This document shows positions 8,535-16,247 of a stretch of 25,784 bases of DNA, piece after piece. Under the pieces are notes generated by a model. It made no database searches. It was not told the origin of the DNA and saw only the letters and a program-made list of their open reading frames with translations. The translations under genes and the position numbers were made by a program. This DNA is from a virus: IMG/VR virus record IMGVR_UViG_3300034118_001434, positions 1 through 25,784 of that record. One strand, written 5' to 3'. The first letter of the stretch is position 1. Each line of letters begins with the position of its first letter.

Positions 8535-9695
8535 TCACCCCCACGCGGCGTCGATTACCGTGTTCACAGGCGAGTTGCTCGTCGTCGCGCCCGTCGAGAA
8601 CATCATCCAGCCAAGGCATGCGCCATCGCGAATCCTCGGTAGGGACATCACCTGATTCACGAGATCGCGCTCGGAGTACGCACCGCTGACGGGCACCATG
8701 ATATCGGCGAGCGGCTTGACGATCGTGAGCGCAGCGACACCCGTGCCGGTGTAGGCGGTGCCGCCGCTCAGCGTGAAGCTCTGGATCGATCGGATGCCCG
8801 TGTCGCCGCCCTGCTTCGGCAGGAACGGTCCGTAGCGGCCCGCAGCGTTGCCCGAGTGCGGGATGCGGGTCGCGTAGGCGTCGGCTGCCGCGCCGAAGGT
8901 CGGCGAGCCCTGGAACGCACGCCCGGTCGCGCCGGCCGCGTTCGTGTAGCTCGACGCCGTGAGGTTCGGGCCTCCCGTCGCAGGAGCCGTCTGGATCACG
9001 AACGCAGCTTCGCAGCCCACGCCGTCCGGCTCGCGCATCTGGATGGTGAGCGTGTGCGTGCCCGTGCCTGCGTCGGTGATGTCGATGTACGTGCCCGCGA
9101 TGGCGTCTGCGAGCGACGAAGCGACACGCGCAGTCGTCGTGCTCTGCCGGATGAGCCAGTAATCCGTGTTGAGCGAGAGACCTGCGGGAAGCGTCGTCGT
9201 GGTCGTAAACCTCACCTTCGTGAAGTTCGACCAGTCGTTCGTGTACGTGATGAGGTCGGTGCCCGCGTCGGCGGTGAACGTGTTCGTGTTGATCAGCGTG
9301 CGCGAGCCAGTGCCTGTGAGGTTCGTCGTCGCGATGCGGTAGTAGCCCTGAAGGTCCACGAGCTTCAGTTGCCACGGCGCGCCGGCCGCCGCGACGACGA
9401 GGGCCGCCATGCTGAGAAGGTGCTTCGTGACGCTGCCGCTCTCGACAACTCCTCCGTGCTGCATCCCCAGAATCGTCGCGCCGGCCGCGTCGCCTCCGGT
9501 CTCGGTGCACGCCTGGAACACGAGGTCCGCGGCTGCTGGGTAGGTGGTCGCGTTCGGGTAGCCCGCGCCGCCGAAGAGCATGTGCCAGCCGCCCGCGGTG
9601 TGCGCTGGCGAGGTGATCTTCTGGCCCTCACGACGCACGTACTGCCCGAGCGTCGTAATCGCGTTGATGAGCGCATCCTGCGACGTGAATCCCAT
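8535..9695 (-). CDS. Virion structural protein, paralogue of the next gene upstream
   Basis: Predicted 386 residues. The ATG at 9695 has GAGG six bases before it. The protein is rich in Thr, Ala and Gly and predicted all-beta, with no enzyme motif. Key segments are VTKHLLSMAAL near residue 90, a Thr-rich region (FTTTTTLPAGLSLNTDYWLI) and the C-terminal run SSYTNAAGATGR ... FLPKQGGDTGIRSIQSFTLS ... LTIVKPLADI ... ERDLVNQVMSLPRIRDGACLGWMMF. The same run of motifs occurs in the protein at 9705-10553. The THTLTIQ segment near the middle is an insertion absent from that paralogue. Context after terminase and before portal, together with composition, suggests a head decoration, fibre or tail protein. 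I cannot say which. Confidence 0.72.
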   Translation of the reverse strand: MGFTSQDALINAITTLGQYVRREGQKITSPAHTAGGWHMLFGGAGYPNATTYPAAADLVFQACTETGGDAAGATILGMQHGGVVESGSVTKHLLSMAALVVAAAGAPWQLKLVDLQGYYRIATTNLTGTGSRTLINTNTFTADAGTDLITYTNDWSNFTKVRFTTTTTLPAGLSLNTDYWLIRQSTTTARVASSLADAIAGTYIDITDAGTGTHTLTIQMREPDGVGCEAAFVIQTAPATGGPNLTASSYTNAAGATGRAFQGSPTFGAAADAYATRIPHSGNAAGRYGPFLPKQGGDTGIRSIQSFTLSGGTAYTGTGVAALTIVKPLADIMVPVSGAYSERDLVNQVMSLPRIRDGACLGWMMFSTGATTSNSPVNTVIDAAWG

Positions 9696-9704
9696 GTGTG
9701 ACCT

Positions 9705-10553
9705 CTACCGCCAGACGAAGGTCGCGCGACCCGCCACCGTGCCTGCGGCGACGGACCCTGCGCAGTTGACGATGAGATTCAGGTACGCGCCGTCCTCGAT
9801 CTGCGGAGCGCACGGAATCTCGTTCATGTAGTTCCGTTCGTCGGGCACGTTGATCTCGCGCACCGTCGCGCCTGCGAGCGGCTTCACGAGCACGAGCGCA
9901 CCGAGCCCGCCGTTGGGCACGAGCATCTGCACTCCGGTGATCTGACGGATGCCCGTGTCGCCGGTCGCCAGCGGCAGGAAGACCGTCCCGCCCGCTACGG
10001 TGCCCTGCTGCGACGTGACGAGCGTGGCGATGCTGTCGGCCGACGTGTTGCACGAGATCACGGGAGAGGACTTCGCCTGCCCCTGCGAGTTCACGTAGCT
10101 GTAGGTGAAGCTGCCTCCACCGATCGTAGGCGCGAGAGCGACGAGCATCGCGCGCACGCCCTCGCCGTCTGCGTACCGAGGCAGGGTGACGAGATTCGTC
10201 ATCGCCTGCGCGGCCGGGTCGTCGAGATCGACGAAGGGGTAGTAGAGCAGGTAATCGAGAAGCTGGTAGTTGCCGACGAGAGCCGCAGTCGGAGTGCAGA
10301 GCGCGATGTCGAGGATGTGCTTGGTGGCCGGTGCCTTCGCGTCGCCGTGGAAGATGCCGCGGAAGCCGTTCAGCACCGCGGCCTCCAAGGGGCTGCTCGC
10401 GTAGTAGTTGGGCAGAGGATTCCCAGCCGCCATCGAGAGATCGACCCAGCCGCCCGCAACGGATGCCTGTGACGGCACCTTGCGGAGATGCGCTGTGTGG
10501 ACCTGACCCGAGTCCGCAGCCTCCTTCAGCGACCCGAAGTTGCTGAAGCCCAC
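9705..10553 (-). CDS. Virion structural protein, paralogue of the next gene downstream
   Basis: Predicted 282 residues from the GTG at 10553. I chose this start because the resulting VGFSNFGSLKEA aligns with the paralogue's MGFTSQDALINA, and because it begins one base after the stop of the small gene at 10555. The longer frame would start inside that gene. Shared motifs with the downstream paralogue are ATKHILDIAL, FTYSYVNSQGQAKSS, FLPLATGDTGIRQITGVQML, LVLVKPLAGATV and ERNYMNEIPCAPQIEDGAYLNLIV. No catalytic motif is visible. It is probably a surface or tail structural protein produced by tandem duplication. About 100 residues of extra Thr-rich sequence separate the two in length. Confidence 0.72.
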   Translation of the reverse strand: MGFSNFGSLKEAADSGQVHTAHLRKVPSQASVAGGWVDLSMAAGNPLPNYYASSPLEAAVLNGFRGIFHGDAKAPATKHILDIALCTPTAALVGNYQLLDYLLYYPFVDLDDPAAQAMTNLVTLPRYADGEGVRAMLVALAPTIGGGSFTYSYVNSQGQAKSSPVISCNTSADSIATLVTSQQGTVAGGTVFLPLATGDTGIRQITGVQMLVPNGGLGALVLVKPLAGATVREINVPDERNYMNEIPCAPQIEDGAYLNLIVNCAGSVAAGTVAGRATFVWR

Positions 10554-10554
10554 G

Positions 10555-10731
10555 TCACACCCGCTGCGGCTGCGGGAGGGAGACCCCACCGTGCTGCGAG
10601 ACGGTCGCGGTCATGTCGGCGAGGACTGGAGCCGAGTGCTCACACGAGCGAATCAGCTTCCCGTTCACCACGAGAGCAGACGCCTTGCAGACCGAGCACG
10701 CGTAGCCGGTGTTCTTGGTGTCGTGGTTCAT
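10555..10731 (-). CDS. Small CxxC protein (58 residues)
   Basis: A 58-codon frame from the ATG at 10731 to a TGA at 10555, preceded by a strong GAGGGG ribosome site. It fills the whole gap between the fibre-type gene (stop at 10742) and the structural paralogue (start at 10553). The sequence has YACSVCKASALVVNGKLIRSCEH, which gives a CxxC pair plus a later Cys-Glu-His and could hold a zinc ion. Proteins of this size and pattern are common in phage structural regions, but I recognise no family. It would be missed by callers with a 60-residue cut-off. Confidence 0.7.
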   Translation of the reverse strand: MNHDTKNTGYACSVCKASALVVNGKLIRSCEHSAPVLADMTATVSQHGGVSLPQPQRV

Positions 10732-10741
10732 GATTCCCCTC

Positions 10742-11161
10742 TCAGGTCATCGTCGAGACCAGCGCGCCGGCCGCGAACTGCGGCTGGATGCCGGCAGAGA
10801 CGGCGCGCGACGAAGAGAGCGCGCCGTAGTGGATGATGGTGCCGGAGATGCCGACGCTGACGTGCGTGATGGTGTTCGACCCGCCCGTGCACTCGGGGAA
10901 CTGGATCAAGGCGGCGTTCTGAAGCGAGCCTCCAGAAGCCAAGCTCCAGCCCGCACCCGAGCGCGCGACCGACACGCGCGCGTAGCTCGTGAACGTGGCC
11001 TCGTTGCTCGTCTGCGCGCTCGTCGCGGGAGCGGCGGTGTGCAGCGCGATGTCGAGCACGGTCGCAGGAGACGAGGCGTCGTTCTCCGCAACGTCGGCCC
11101 ACGCTGCCGCTCGGTAGATCAGGTTCAGAATCGAGTTGGCGGAATCGACGCTGGTGCTCAT
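10742..11161 (-). CDS. Fibre- or decoration-type phage structural protein
   Basis: Predicted 139 residues from the ATG at 11161. The frame extends ten codons upstream, but that part (MWRVRARLVR) runs up towards the terminator stem and has unlikely composition. Motifs are NSILNLIYRAAAWADVAEND, TVLDIALHTAAPA, SNEATFTSYARVSVARS, ALIQFPECTGGSNTITHVSVG and a closing AGIQPQFAAGALVST. This arrangement (bioactive-looking LHTA..P, E(A)T(Y/F)..YARV.V.R, I.FP.C.GG...TH) is a familiar phage structural family usually labelled tail fibre or minor structural protein. It is the first gene after the strong terminator at 11198, so it needs its own promoter or readthrough. I could not identify one in the 88 bases between. 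Confidence 0.68.
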   Translation of the reverse strand: MSTSVDSANSILNLIYRAAAWADVAENDASSPATVLDIALHTAAPATSAQTSNEATFTSYARVSVARSGAGWSLASGGSLQNAALIQFPECTGGSNTITHVSVGISGTIIHYGALSSSRAVSAGIQPQFAAGALVSTMT

Positions 11162-11197
11162 GCGGACGAGCCTAGCACGCACCCTCCACAATCGCGA

Positions 11198-11228
11198 AAG
11201 GGCTCTGGCGCAGCACGCCAGAGCCCTT
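11198..11228 (-). terminator. Strong terminator hairpin after the 11250-11663 gene
   Basis: A perfect 13-base inverted repeat (AAGGGCTCTGGCG / CGCCAGAGCCCTT) with a 5-base loop begins 21 bases past the stop of the gene at 11250. On the minus strand it ends CCCTT followed by TCG, giving a short T run of three. It is the strongest hairpin I found in the structural region. The rest of 11162-11249 holds nothing else recognisable. Confidence 0.8.
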
Positions 11229-11249
11229 CCCCGAGAGGCTGATCAGCGA

Positions 11250-11663
11250 TCAGTCGCCGTCCTTCGGCGAGAAGCCGAACGCGACCCACTCGATCTCCTC
11301 GGCGACCGTGTTGATGTCGGCGTCGGTGCCGATGGTGAACTTGTTCTCGCCGACCGCGCCGAGCGTGCACGTCGAGGCTGCGAACGAGAGCGTGCCCGCG
11401 GTGACGGCCTTCAGCGACGAGGAGGTCGCCATGCCCGGCAGCTTGATGACGAGGCACGGTGCCGTGCGGTTGATGAGGATGACGACCGCGGGGTCGAAGT
11501 CGAGCGTCACGTCGATCGCCGCACCCGTGCCGGTGACGCCGCCCGAGCGCGCTTCACTCGTGCGAAGCAGCAGACCATCGACGAGCGTCTTGTAGTCCGG
11601 GTAGGGGACGGCATCTCGCCCGCGAGCGGGCAACTGGGACTGGGCGTAGGATTCGCGCGGCAT
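11250..11663 (-). CDS. Small virion-type structural protein
   Basis: Predicted 137 residues from the ATG at 11663, chosen because GGAGAAAG lies six bases before it. Upstream codons in the same frame have no such site. The pattern YPDYKTLVDGLLLRTS, VTLDFDPAVVILINRTAP, VIKLPGMATSSSLKAVTAGTLSF and GENKFTIGTDADINTVAEEIEWVAFGF is an all-beta phage protein type that I have seen among virion proteins but cannot name. It follows terminase after 96 bases and is closed by a strong terminator. This single-gene unit with good start and stop signals suggests abundant expression, as for a decoration or major structural protein. At 137 residues it is too short for a standard HK97 capsid protein. Confidence 0.7.
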   Translation of the reverse strand: MPRESYAQSQLPARGRDAVPYPDYKTLVDGLLLRTSEARSGGVTGTGAAIDVTLDFDPAVVILINRTAPCLVIKLPGMATSSSLKAVTAGTLSFAASTCTLGAVGENKFTIGTDADINTVAEEIEWVAFGFSPKDGD

Positions 11664-11759
11664 GGTGCTTTCTCCGTGTGAGGGCTTGGCCGTGTCTCGC
11701 ACGGCGGGTCAGCCGAGAGAGTGCGCCAGAGCACGCGCGAGGTCAACGAATCGGCCGGA

Positions 11760-13493
11760 TCACTCGTTGAACGCTGAGAGCCCGCCAGGGTCGTCGGGAC
11801 CCTTCGCGCGATCTTCGCCCGAATCCTCGCGCTCCTCTTCGCCCCCGAGGAACACGTCTTCCCAGGATTCTCCGGTCTCGTTCTCGTCCTCGTCGGCTGC
11901 CTCGTCCTCGTCGCCGAACGCGAACGAGAAGCCACCCGAGCGTGCGGCCTCTTCGGCGAACCACCACGCCATCACGGTGTCGTCGTGCTCGCCGATGCCT
12001 TGGAGCTTGCCATCGACGAATCCGAACTGCGTCGCCTCGCTGACCCACGTGTCGATCGTCGTGCGCGTGTACACGTCGTTCGCATACGGAATCGTGAGCT
12101 TCTCGTTCTCCAGGATGATGCGCAGCGAAGGCACGCCACGGTCGAGCGGGTACTTGTTCTGCGCCAGCGTCACGAACTCGCGCACGGGCAGGTCCGTCGC
12201 TCGCCGCATCTCGTCCGTGTAGACCTGCTGCATCGCGTTGCTCTCGATGTAGATCAGCGCAGGATCGTACTTCTGCGCGGCGAGCGCGATGGATTCCAAC
12301 TGCTTGCGGAACGTGAGGCCGCGGCTGCGGATGATGTCTACGATGTAGCGCTGGCCGGCAGGGTCACGGCCGAGCACGAAGATCACGAAGTAGTCCGCGC
12401 CCACGCTCGCAGAGCGCGCGATGTCCACGCCCATGAAGGTCGTGATCCTGCGTGCGCGAAGCTCGGCCAGCGTCGGCCGGAGTCGCAGGGTCTCGTCGCG
12501 CAGCGGCGGGAAGAGATGCGACGGGAAGATCGAGAGGTCGTCCGTGACCGGCTCGCAGAGAATCTCGCGAGCGAACGCGACCGAGCCGATCTCGTCGCGC
12601 TTCCCCTTCAGCGCGGGGACGGTCCATCGCCACGGGAAGAGCGCGCGCTCCTCGCCCGTGCGGCGGTCGCGGAAGAGACCAGGGAAGCGGCGGAACTTGT
12701 AGACGGGATTCTTGCGGAGCCAGCCGTAGAGGTCGGCCGCGTGGTAGGGCGTCCCGACGACGCACACCTGACCCTCGGGCGTCGCCATGTTCACGATGGC
12801 GCTCTTGAAGTACTCGATGTTCTTCCGACGGACCGTCTCGCTCCACATGTCCTCGTCGTTCAGCGGATCGTCGAGGATGATGTACTTCGGGTGACGGCCA
12901 CGAATCGCCTTGCCGTAGCCGACTGCGCGGATGCGGGAGCCGTTGCGGAATCGAACGTCGGCGCGGTTGAGACGCACCTTCGGATTGCGGCGCACTTCGT
13001 CGAGGTCCGGCACGAGGTGCTGAAGCTCGGGGATGTCGATCATCCCGCGCAGGTTCGCGCGGCCGTAGATGATGATGTCGATGAACTCGACGGCCTGCTC
13101 CATGGTCGCCGAGAAGATGTAGATTTCGACTCCGGGCTCGGACCACGCGCGCCAGATCGGGAACGCGTAGCTGAAGAACGTGCTCTTCGAATGGTCGCGC
13201 GCTGCGTTGACCGCGAGACGCCGATGCTCCCCGATCATCCGGTCCCACGCGTGCATGTGCGGACCGATGTGCAGCCCGAGAATCTCTTTCGAGAAGAACG
13301 CGAGCGACGAGCGCAGCATGCCGTCGTAGACGGTGCGCCAGTACGGGTCCGACGGATCGAACTCCGCCGAGACCTCGATGCTCGGGTCGGGCGATGCAGC
13401 CGAGAAAACGACAGAGCCCGGAAGCGCGCGATCGTCTGAGACGATTCGTGGCTTCCGGGCCCGGTGCGTGGACTCCCCTGTAGTGGTGGTCAC
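11760..13493 (-). CDS. terL: Terminase large subunit (DNA-packaging ATPase/nuclease)
   Basis: Predicted 577 residues from a GTG at 13493, seven bases after the previous stop with GAGG just upstream. TerL docks on the portal, pumps DNA into the prohead and cuts the concatemer. The ATPase domain has a deviant Walker A, ARDHSKST (98-105), Walker B YIILDD (204-209) and a coupling motif VGTP (246-249). The RNase H-like nuclease domain has acidic residues in FMGVDIARS (Asp357), YIESN (Glu417) and GEHDDTVMAWW (Asp504/505). The C-terminus is an unusual acidic tail (DEDEAADEDENE onwards). No small terminase subunit is recognised next to it. The portal is about 11 kb downstream, which is an uncommon distance. 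Confidence 0.95.
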   Translation of the reverse strand: MTTTTGESTHRARKPRIVSDDRALPGSVVFSAASPDPSIEVSAEFDPSDPYWRTVYDGMLRSSLAFFSKEILGLHIGPHMHAWDRMIGEHRRLAVNAARDHSKSTFFSYAFPIWRAWSEPGVEIYIFSATMEQAVEFIDIIIYGRANLRGMIDIPELQHLVPDLDEVRRNPKVRLNRADVRFRNGSRIRAVGYGKAIRGRHPKYIILDDPLNDEDMWSETVRRKNIEYFKSAIVNMATPEGQVCVVGTPYHAADLYGWLRKNPVYKFRRFPGLFRDRRTGEERALFPWRWTVPALKGKRDEIGSVAFAREILCEPVTDDLSIFPSHLFPPLRDETLRLRPTLAELRARRITTFMGVDIARSASVGADYFVIFVLGRDPAGQRYIVDIIRSRGLTFRKQLESIALAAQKYDPALIYIESNAMQQVYTDEMRRATDLPVREFVTLAQNKYPLDRGVPSLRIILENEKLTIPYANDVYTRTTIDTWVSEATQFGFVDGKLQGIGEHDDTVMAWWFAEEAARSGGFSFAFGDEDEAADEDENETGESWEDVFLGGEEEREDSGEDRAKGPDDPGGLSAFNE

Positions 13494-13500
13494 GGCTGCC

Positions 13501-13752
13501 TCAGATCAGGCTGGCCTGACCGCTCCCTCCGCCGATGCGCACGTTGGAGAGCGCGGCCGTCGTGCCGTCGGCTCGGAGCACGAAGCCGTCGATCTGCGCG
13601 GGGAAGCGCACGGAGGCGTCGATGTTGGTGATGGACGCGAGCCACGGGCCCGCTCCGTTTGCCGCGGCCTGCGCCGTGGTCGGGTTGTAGCGGACGGTGC
13701 GCCCGCGTCGGATGCGGGCTCGATGACGCTGGTTGGTGTCGGCGATCGGCAT
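13501..13752 (-). CDS. Small phage protein, possibly barrel-fold
   Basis: Predicted 83 residues. The ATG at 13752 is set by a CGGAGGAA ribosome site nine bases before it. The N-terminus is basic (NQRHRARIRRGRTVRYNP), then AANGAGPWLASITNIDASVRFPAQIDGFVLRADGT reads as alternating beta strands, and it ends GGGSGQASLI. It sits directly before terminase and after another small barrel-like protein, a place where head-completion or decoration proteins are sometimes found. The family is not recognised. Confidence 0.6.
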   Translation of the reverse strand: MPIADTNQRHRARIRRGRTVRYNPTTAQAAANGAGPWLASITNIDASVRFPAQIDGFVLRADGTTAALSNVRIGGGSGQASLI

Positions 13753-13771
13753 GTTCTGATTCCTCCGGGAG

Positions 13772-13785
13772 CCCGCAATCGCGGG
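13772..13785 (-). other. Small hairpin in the 48-base gap ahead of the 83-residue gene
   Basis: A 5-base G/C stem (CCCGC/GCGGG) with a four-base loop sits a few bases before the ribosome site of the 13501-13752 gene. It is too short and lacks a T run for a convincing terminator. It may affect start access. Nothing else is visible between 13753 and 13800. Confidence 0.3.
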
Positions 13786-13800
13786 AAGGGAGTGATCAGC

Positions 13801-14067
13801 TTAGCCCCCGCCACTGTCCTCGCGCCAGTACCAACCTCCCCGAGCGGCGTTCGCGCGGTCGAGCGCGAGCACGTCCTCGGCGGTCACGACGGGTCCGATG
13901 GCCTGTGCGCTCTTCGCCACGGAATCGACGAAGACCGCGGCGTTCAGGTGCAGCACGCCGTTGACGCGCCACACCCGAATCACGATGGCCGGATAGCCGT
14001 GTGTGTCGAAGTCGCCCGGCAGCCGAACGAGGATCTGGTCTCCCACGCGCGGCGGCAGACGCGCCAT
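13801..14067 (-). CDS. Small phage protein, SH3-like barrel pattern
   Basis: Predicted 88 residues from the ATG at 14067, which overlaps the previous stop as TGATG. A GTG at 14070 is equally possible. The sequence PRVGDQILVRLPGDFDTHGYPAIVIRVWRVNGVLHLNAAVFVDS is a run of beta strands with a VGDxI opening typical of small SH3-like barrels in phages. The second half (VVTAEDVLALDRANAARGGWYWRED) is one helix and a Trp-rich end. It may be a head-tail or accessory protein. No catalytic residues are seen. Confidence 0.6.
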   Translation of the reverse strand: MARLPPRVGDQILVRLPGDFDTHGYPAIVIRVWRVNGVLHLNAAVFVDSVAKSAQAIGPVVTAEDVLALDRANAARGGWYWREDSGGG

Positions 14068-15002
14068 CACAGATTCCTCGGCATGAGATCGGCCACCATC
14101 GCCTTCGGCCAGAGACCGCTCGCCTCGACCGCCTTGCGCGTGTGGTCGTAGCGCCCCGTCTTGTCGTCAGGGTCGTCCTTCCACCGGCCGAAGTCGCTCG
14201 TGCCCAGCTTGCGGATCAGCCGCTTCGCGAAGGTCTCGGGCACCTTCGGGAACGCGCGCAGCGTGTCGCTCAGAATCTTCGCGGCAGGCGTCGGCCCGTT
14301 CGCGGAGAACGAGTGGTAGACGCACATCGCGAGATCGACCTCCATCGGGAGGTCCGAGCGGTTCAGCGCGATGGGGCTGTCCACCGACTCGTGCACGAAC
14401 GCGCGGTAGACCTCCAGTTCCTCCGCGGCGCGCCCCTGGCAGAGCCAGCGCACGGCGTAGCGCACCTGCGCGTCGTGCGTGCGCGGGTCGGAGAACACCT
14501 CCGAGAAGAGCAGGGCCCAGCGCTTCGCGTTCTCGTGCTCGGGCCCCTTCGGAGGCGTCTTGCCGTTCACGCTGCCGTTCAGCAGGTTGCGGATGGTCTG
14601 GCCGGTCGCCAGTGAGCCGGCGCGCTTCTCGCGCAGCTTGCCGTCCTCGGAGAGCACGAGCCCCGCGGCGTCGAGGCGCGCGAGGATCTCCTCCAGAGCG
14701 CGGAAGGGCGGCAGAAGATTGTTCGGCAGCGCGACCGCATCGCGAATCGCGTCGAGCAGCGCCCAGAGCGAGCCTTGCGCGAGGTCGCGCGGCTGCACCG
14801 CGATGTTGTGCAGCAGGCCCGCGCTCATGCCCGCGCCGTCGTAGCTCTGCACCGTACCCCAGCGCGCCGATTCCATCTGCGCGGTGAGGTACGCGGCAAC
14901 GTGCATGTGCCGCGTCTCGGTCGGGACGATCGCGATCGGGTAGTCCCCTCGCACGAGGAAGCCCGCGTAATCGTGATAGGTGATGTACTTCGCCGTCGTC
15001 AT
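14067..15002 (-). CDS. Candidate lysozyme/transglycosylase-fold protein (possible endolysin)
   Basis: Predicted 311 residues with ATG at 15002. The N-terminal half carries AAYLTAQMESARWGTVQSYDGAGMSAGLLHNIA (36-68). This resembles the lytic transglycosylase/lysozyme pattern of a catalytic Glu-Ser (here Glu44-Ser45) followed by a GAxG-type helix start. Then come long helices, including DLAQGSLWALLDAIRDAV and PPFRALEEILARLDAAGLVLSE. The C-terminal half (180-311) is helical and unassigned, with SVDSPIALNRSDLPMEVDLAM and SDTLRAFPKVPETFAKRL. If correct it cleaves peptidoglycan for lysis or entry. No signal peptide is seen, and no holin is recognisable next to it. The small gene at 15006-15410 has only one short Trp-rich amphipathic segment. 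The call rests on one motif and is moderate. Confidence 0.5.
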   Translation of the reverse strand: MTTAKYITYHDYAGFLVRGDYPIAIVPTETRHMHVAAYLTAQMESARWGTVQSYDGAGMSAGLLHNIAVQPRDLAQGSLWALLDAIRDAVALPNNLLPPFRALEEILARLDAAGLVLSEDGKLREKRAGSLATGQTIRNLLNGSVNGKTPPKGPEHENAKRWALLFSEVFSDPRTHDAQVRYAVRWLCQGRAAEELEVYRAFVHESVDSPIALNRSDLPMEVDLAMCVYHSFSANGPTPAAKILSDTLRAFPKVPETFAKRLIRKLGTSDFGRWKDDPDDKTGRYDHTRKAVEASGLWPKAMVADLMPRNL

Positions 15003-15005
15003 CTC

Positions 15006-15410
15006 TCACTCGCCCCTTTCGAGCTTCACGCCCCACCACCACAGCTTCGCCCTCGCGATCGCACGACGCCACCACGGCACCGGCTTCGCGAGCGCGTGAG
15101 TCAGCACCGTCTGCGCGGTCGGCTTCGTGGGCTCGTGCGAGAGCACGAACGAGAGCCGCACGCCGCCATCGCTGTCGTCGAGCGGCTCGACGCGAAGGTC
15201 GGCCTCGTGCGCAGCGAGGATTCGCTTCGTCTCCTCGATGTCCGCCGAGGTCAACTCGACGACGCGACCGACCTTGCGGAGCACCGCGGCCATGAAGAAG
15301 CGACGCATGTTCGCTTCGTCCTGCACACGCTGTCCCGCGAGCGTCAGCCGCCGAATCTCCTTCTCCAGCAGTGCCGCCTGAAGCGGCACCCGTCCCCTGT
15401 CCTTCGCCAT
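15006..15410 (-). CDS. Small protein with Trp-rich basic C-terminus, unknown
   Basis: Predicted 134 residues from the ATG at 15410, two bases after the previous stop. The N-terminus is helical and charged (LQAALLEKEIRRLTLAGQRVQDEANMRRFF). The middle has LTSADIEETKRILAAHEADLRVEPLDD. The end, KPVPWWRRAIARAKLWWWGVKLERGE, is an aromatic, basic amphipathic segment that could bind membrane or nucleic acid. Its place next to a candidate endolysin raises the idea of a lysis role, but no transmembrane helix long enough for a holin is present. Not recognised. Confidence 0.55.
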   Translation of the reverse strand: MAKDRGRVPLQAALLEKEIRRLTLAGQRVQDEANMRRFFMAAVLRKVGRVVELTSADIEETKRILAAHEADLRVEPLDDSDGGVRLSFVLSHEPTKPTAQTVLTHALAKPVPWWRRAIARAKLWWWGVKLERGE

Positions 15411-15412
15411 GT

Positions 15413-15895
15413 TCAGTCCTCCAGCGGCCCGCCGTTGTGGTCGAGCCGAACGATGCGCTGCACTGCTCGCAGCCCGAGCAGCACGTCCTCGCGCGGATGA
15501 TGCTGCGAGAGGTCGTACTCCCGCTCGCAGACCTCGCCGTACGAGTCGCGAAGCCAGAAGGTCATCACGCGGCCCACGACGATCGGCTGTCGGCCGGTGA
15601 TGCGCTGGACGTAGAGCGCGAGCGGTCGCGTCGTGTCGTCCCAGCCGTCGAGCTTCGCCTCTGCCTCGGAAGGCGGGGGAGGCGGCATCTCTGCCTCGAC
15701 GGCAGCGAGGCACGCGAGGAGCCACGCACGCGTCACGGTGGGCTCCGCGCCGAGCACGGCGTCGAGGCGATCGGCGAGAGCGCCGGCCGACGGGACGAGG
15801 CTCTCGTTCGCGCGCAGGAACGCGCGAATCTCCTCCAGGAACTCAGTCGAGATCGGGGTCACTGGCATCCTCTTCGGCGGGTTCATCTGCGTCAT
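15413..15895 (-). CDS. Hypothetical protein
   Basis: Predicted 160 residues from ATG 15895. That start overlaps the upstream gene by 53 bases, unlike the 1-4 base overlaps elsewhere. A GTG at 15862 has GAAGAGG six bases before it and is an attractive shorter start (149 residues). The protein has a helical N-terminus (STEFLEEIRAFLRANESL, ADRLDAVLGAEPTVTRAWLLACLAAVEAEM), a proline run (PPPPP) and a beta-rich C-terminus (PLALYVQRITGRQPIVVGRVMTFWLRDSYGE). It ends RLDHNGGPLED. No family recognised. Confidence 0.55.
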   Translation of the reverse strand: MTQMNPPKRMPVTPISTEFLEEIRAFLRANESLVPSAGALADRLDAVLGAEPTVTRAWLLACLAAVEAEMPPPPPSEAEAKLDGWDDTTRPLALYVQRITGRQPIVVGRVMTFWLRDSYGEVCEREYDLSQHHPREDVLLGLRAVQRIVRLDHNGGPLED

Positions 15896-16247
15896 GATGC
15901 ACGGGCTCCTGCTCGGGTTCCACGTCCTCGCTCTCGACGGGCATCGGCGCGTTCTCCATCGCCGCGACGCCGACGCGAATCGCGACCATCACGAGGTGCG
16001 AGTAGGAATCCGCGCCTCGCCCCACCTGTGCCTCCAGACGCAGCCGAAGCTCGTCGGGGATGCGCAGGCCGATCGTCTTGCCGGTCGTGCGGTCGTAGGG
16101 CTCCGCGAACGCAGCCGCGATCACGGCGTCGAGCCCGTGCTCGGCGTGCGTCTGCGCGCGCACCTCTTCCTCGATCTGGCGACGAAGGCGCGGAAGCTCT
16201 TCGGCGAGCCAGCGCTGCTTGCGAACGATCTCGGAGAGCATCGTCAT
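15843..16247 (-). CDS. Hypothetical protein with acidic tail; possible ribbon-helix-helix-like core
   Basis: Predicted 134 residues from ATG 16247, overlapping the previous stop as ATGA. It starts with a long charged helix (SEIVRKQRWLAEELPRLRRQIEEEVRAQTHAEHG). Then comes GKTIGLRIPDELRLRLEAQVGRGADSYSHLVMVAIRVGVAAM, which resembles a ribbon-helix-helix unit: a short strand (IGLRIPDEL) then two helices. It ends in a very acidic tail (ESEDVEPEQEP onwards). An RHH fold would make it a DNA-binding regulator, consistent with its place just upstream of lysis and packaging genes. This is a tentative structural reading. Confidence 0.55.
   Translation of the reverse strand: MTMLSEIVRKQRWLAEELPRLRRQIEEEVRAQTHAEHGLDAVIAAAFAEPYDRTTGKTIGLRIPDELRLRLEAQVGRGADSYSHLVMVAIRVGVAAMENAPMPVESEDVEPEQEPVHHDADEPAEEDASDPDLD

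Noticed and set aside
11717-11746. Possible promoter TTGACC with a 17-base spacer before the 11250-11663 gene
   Set aside because: The -10 position reads CACTCT, a poor match; chance hits of this kind are common.
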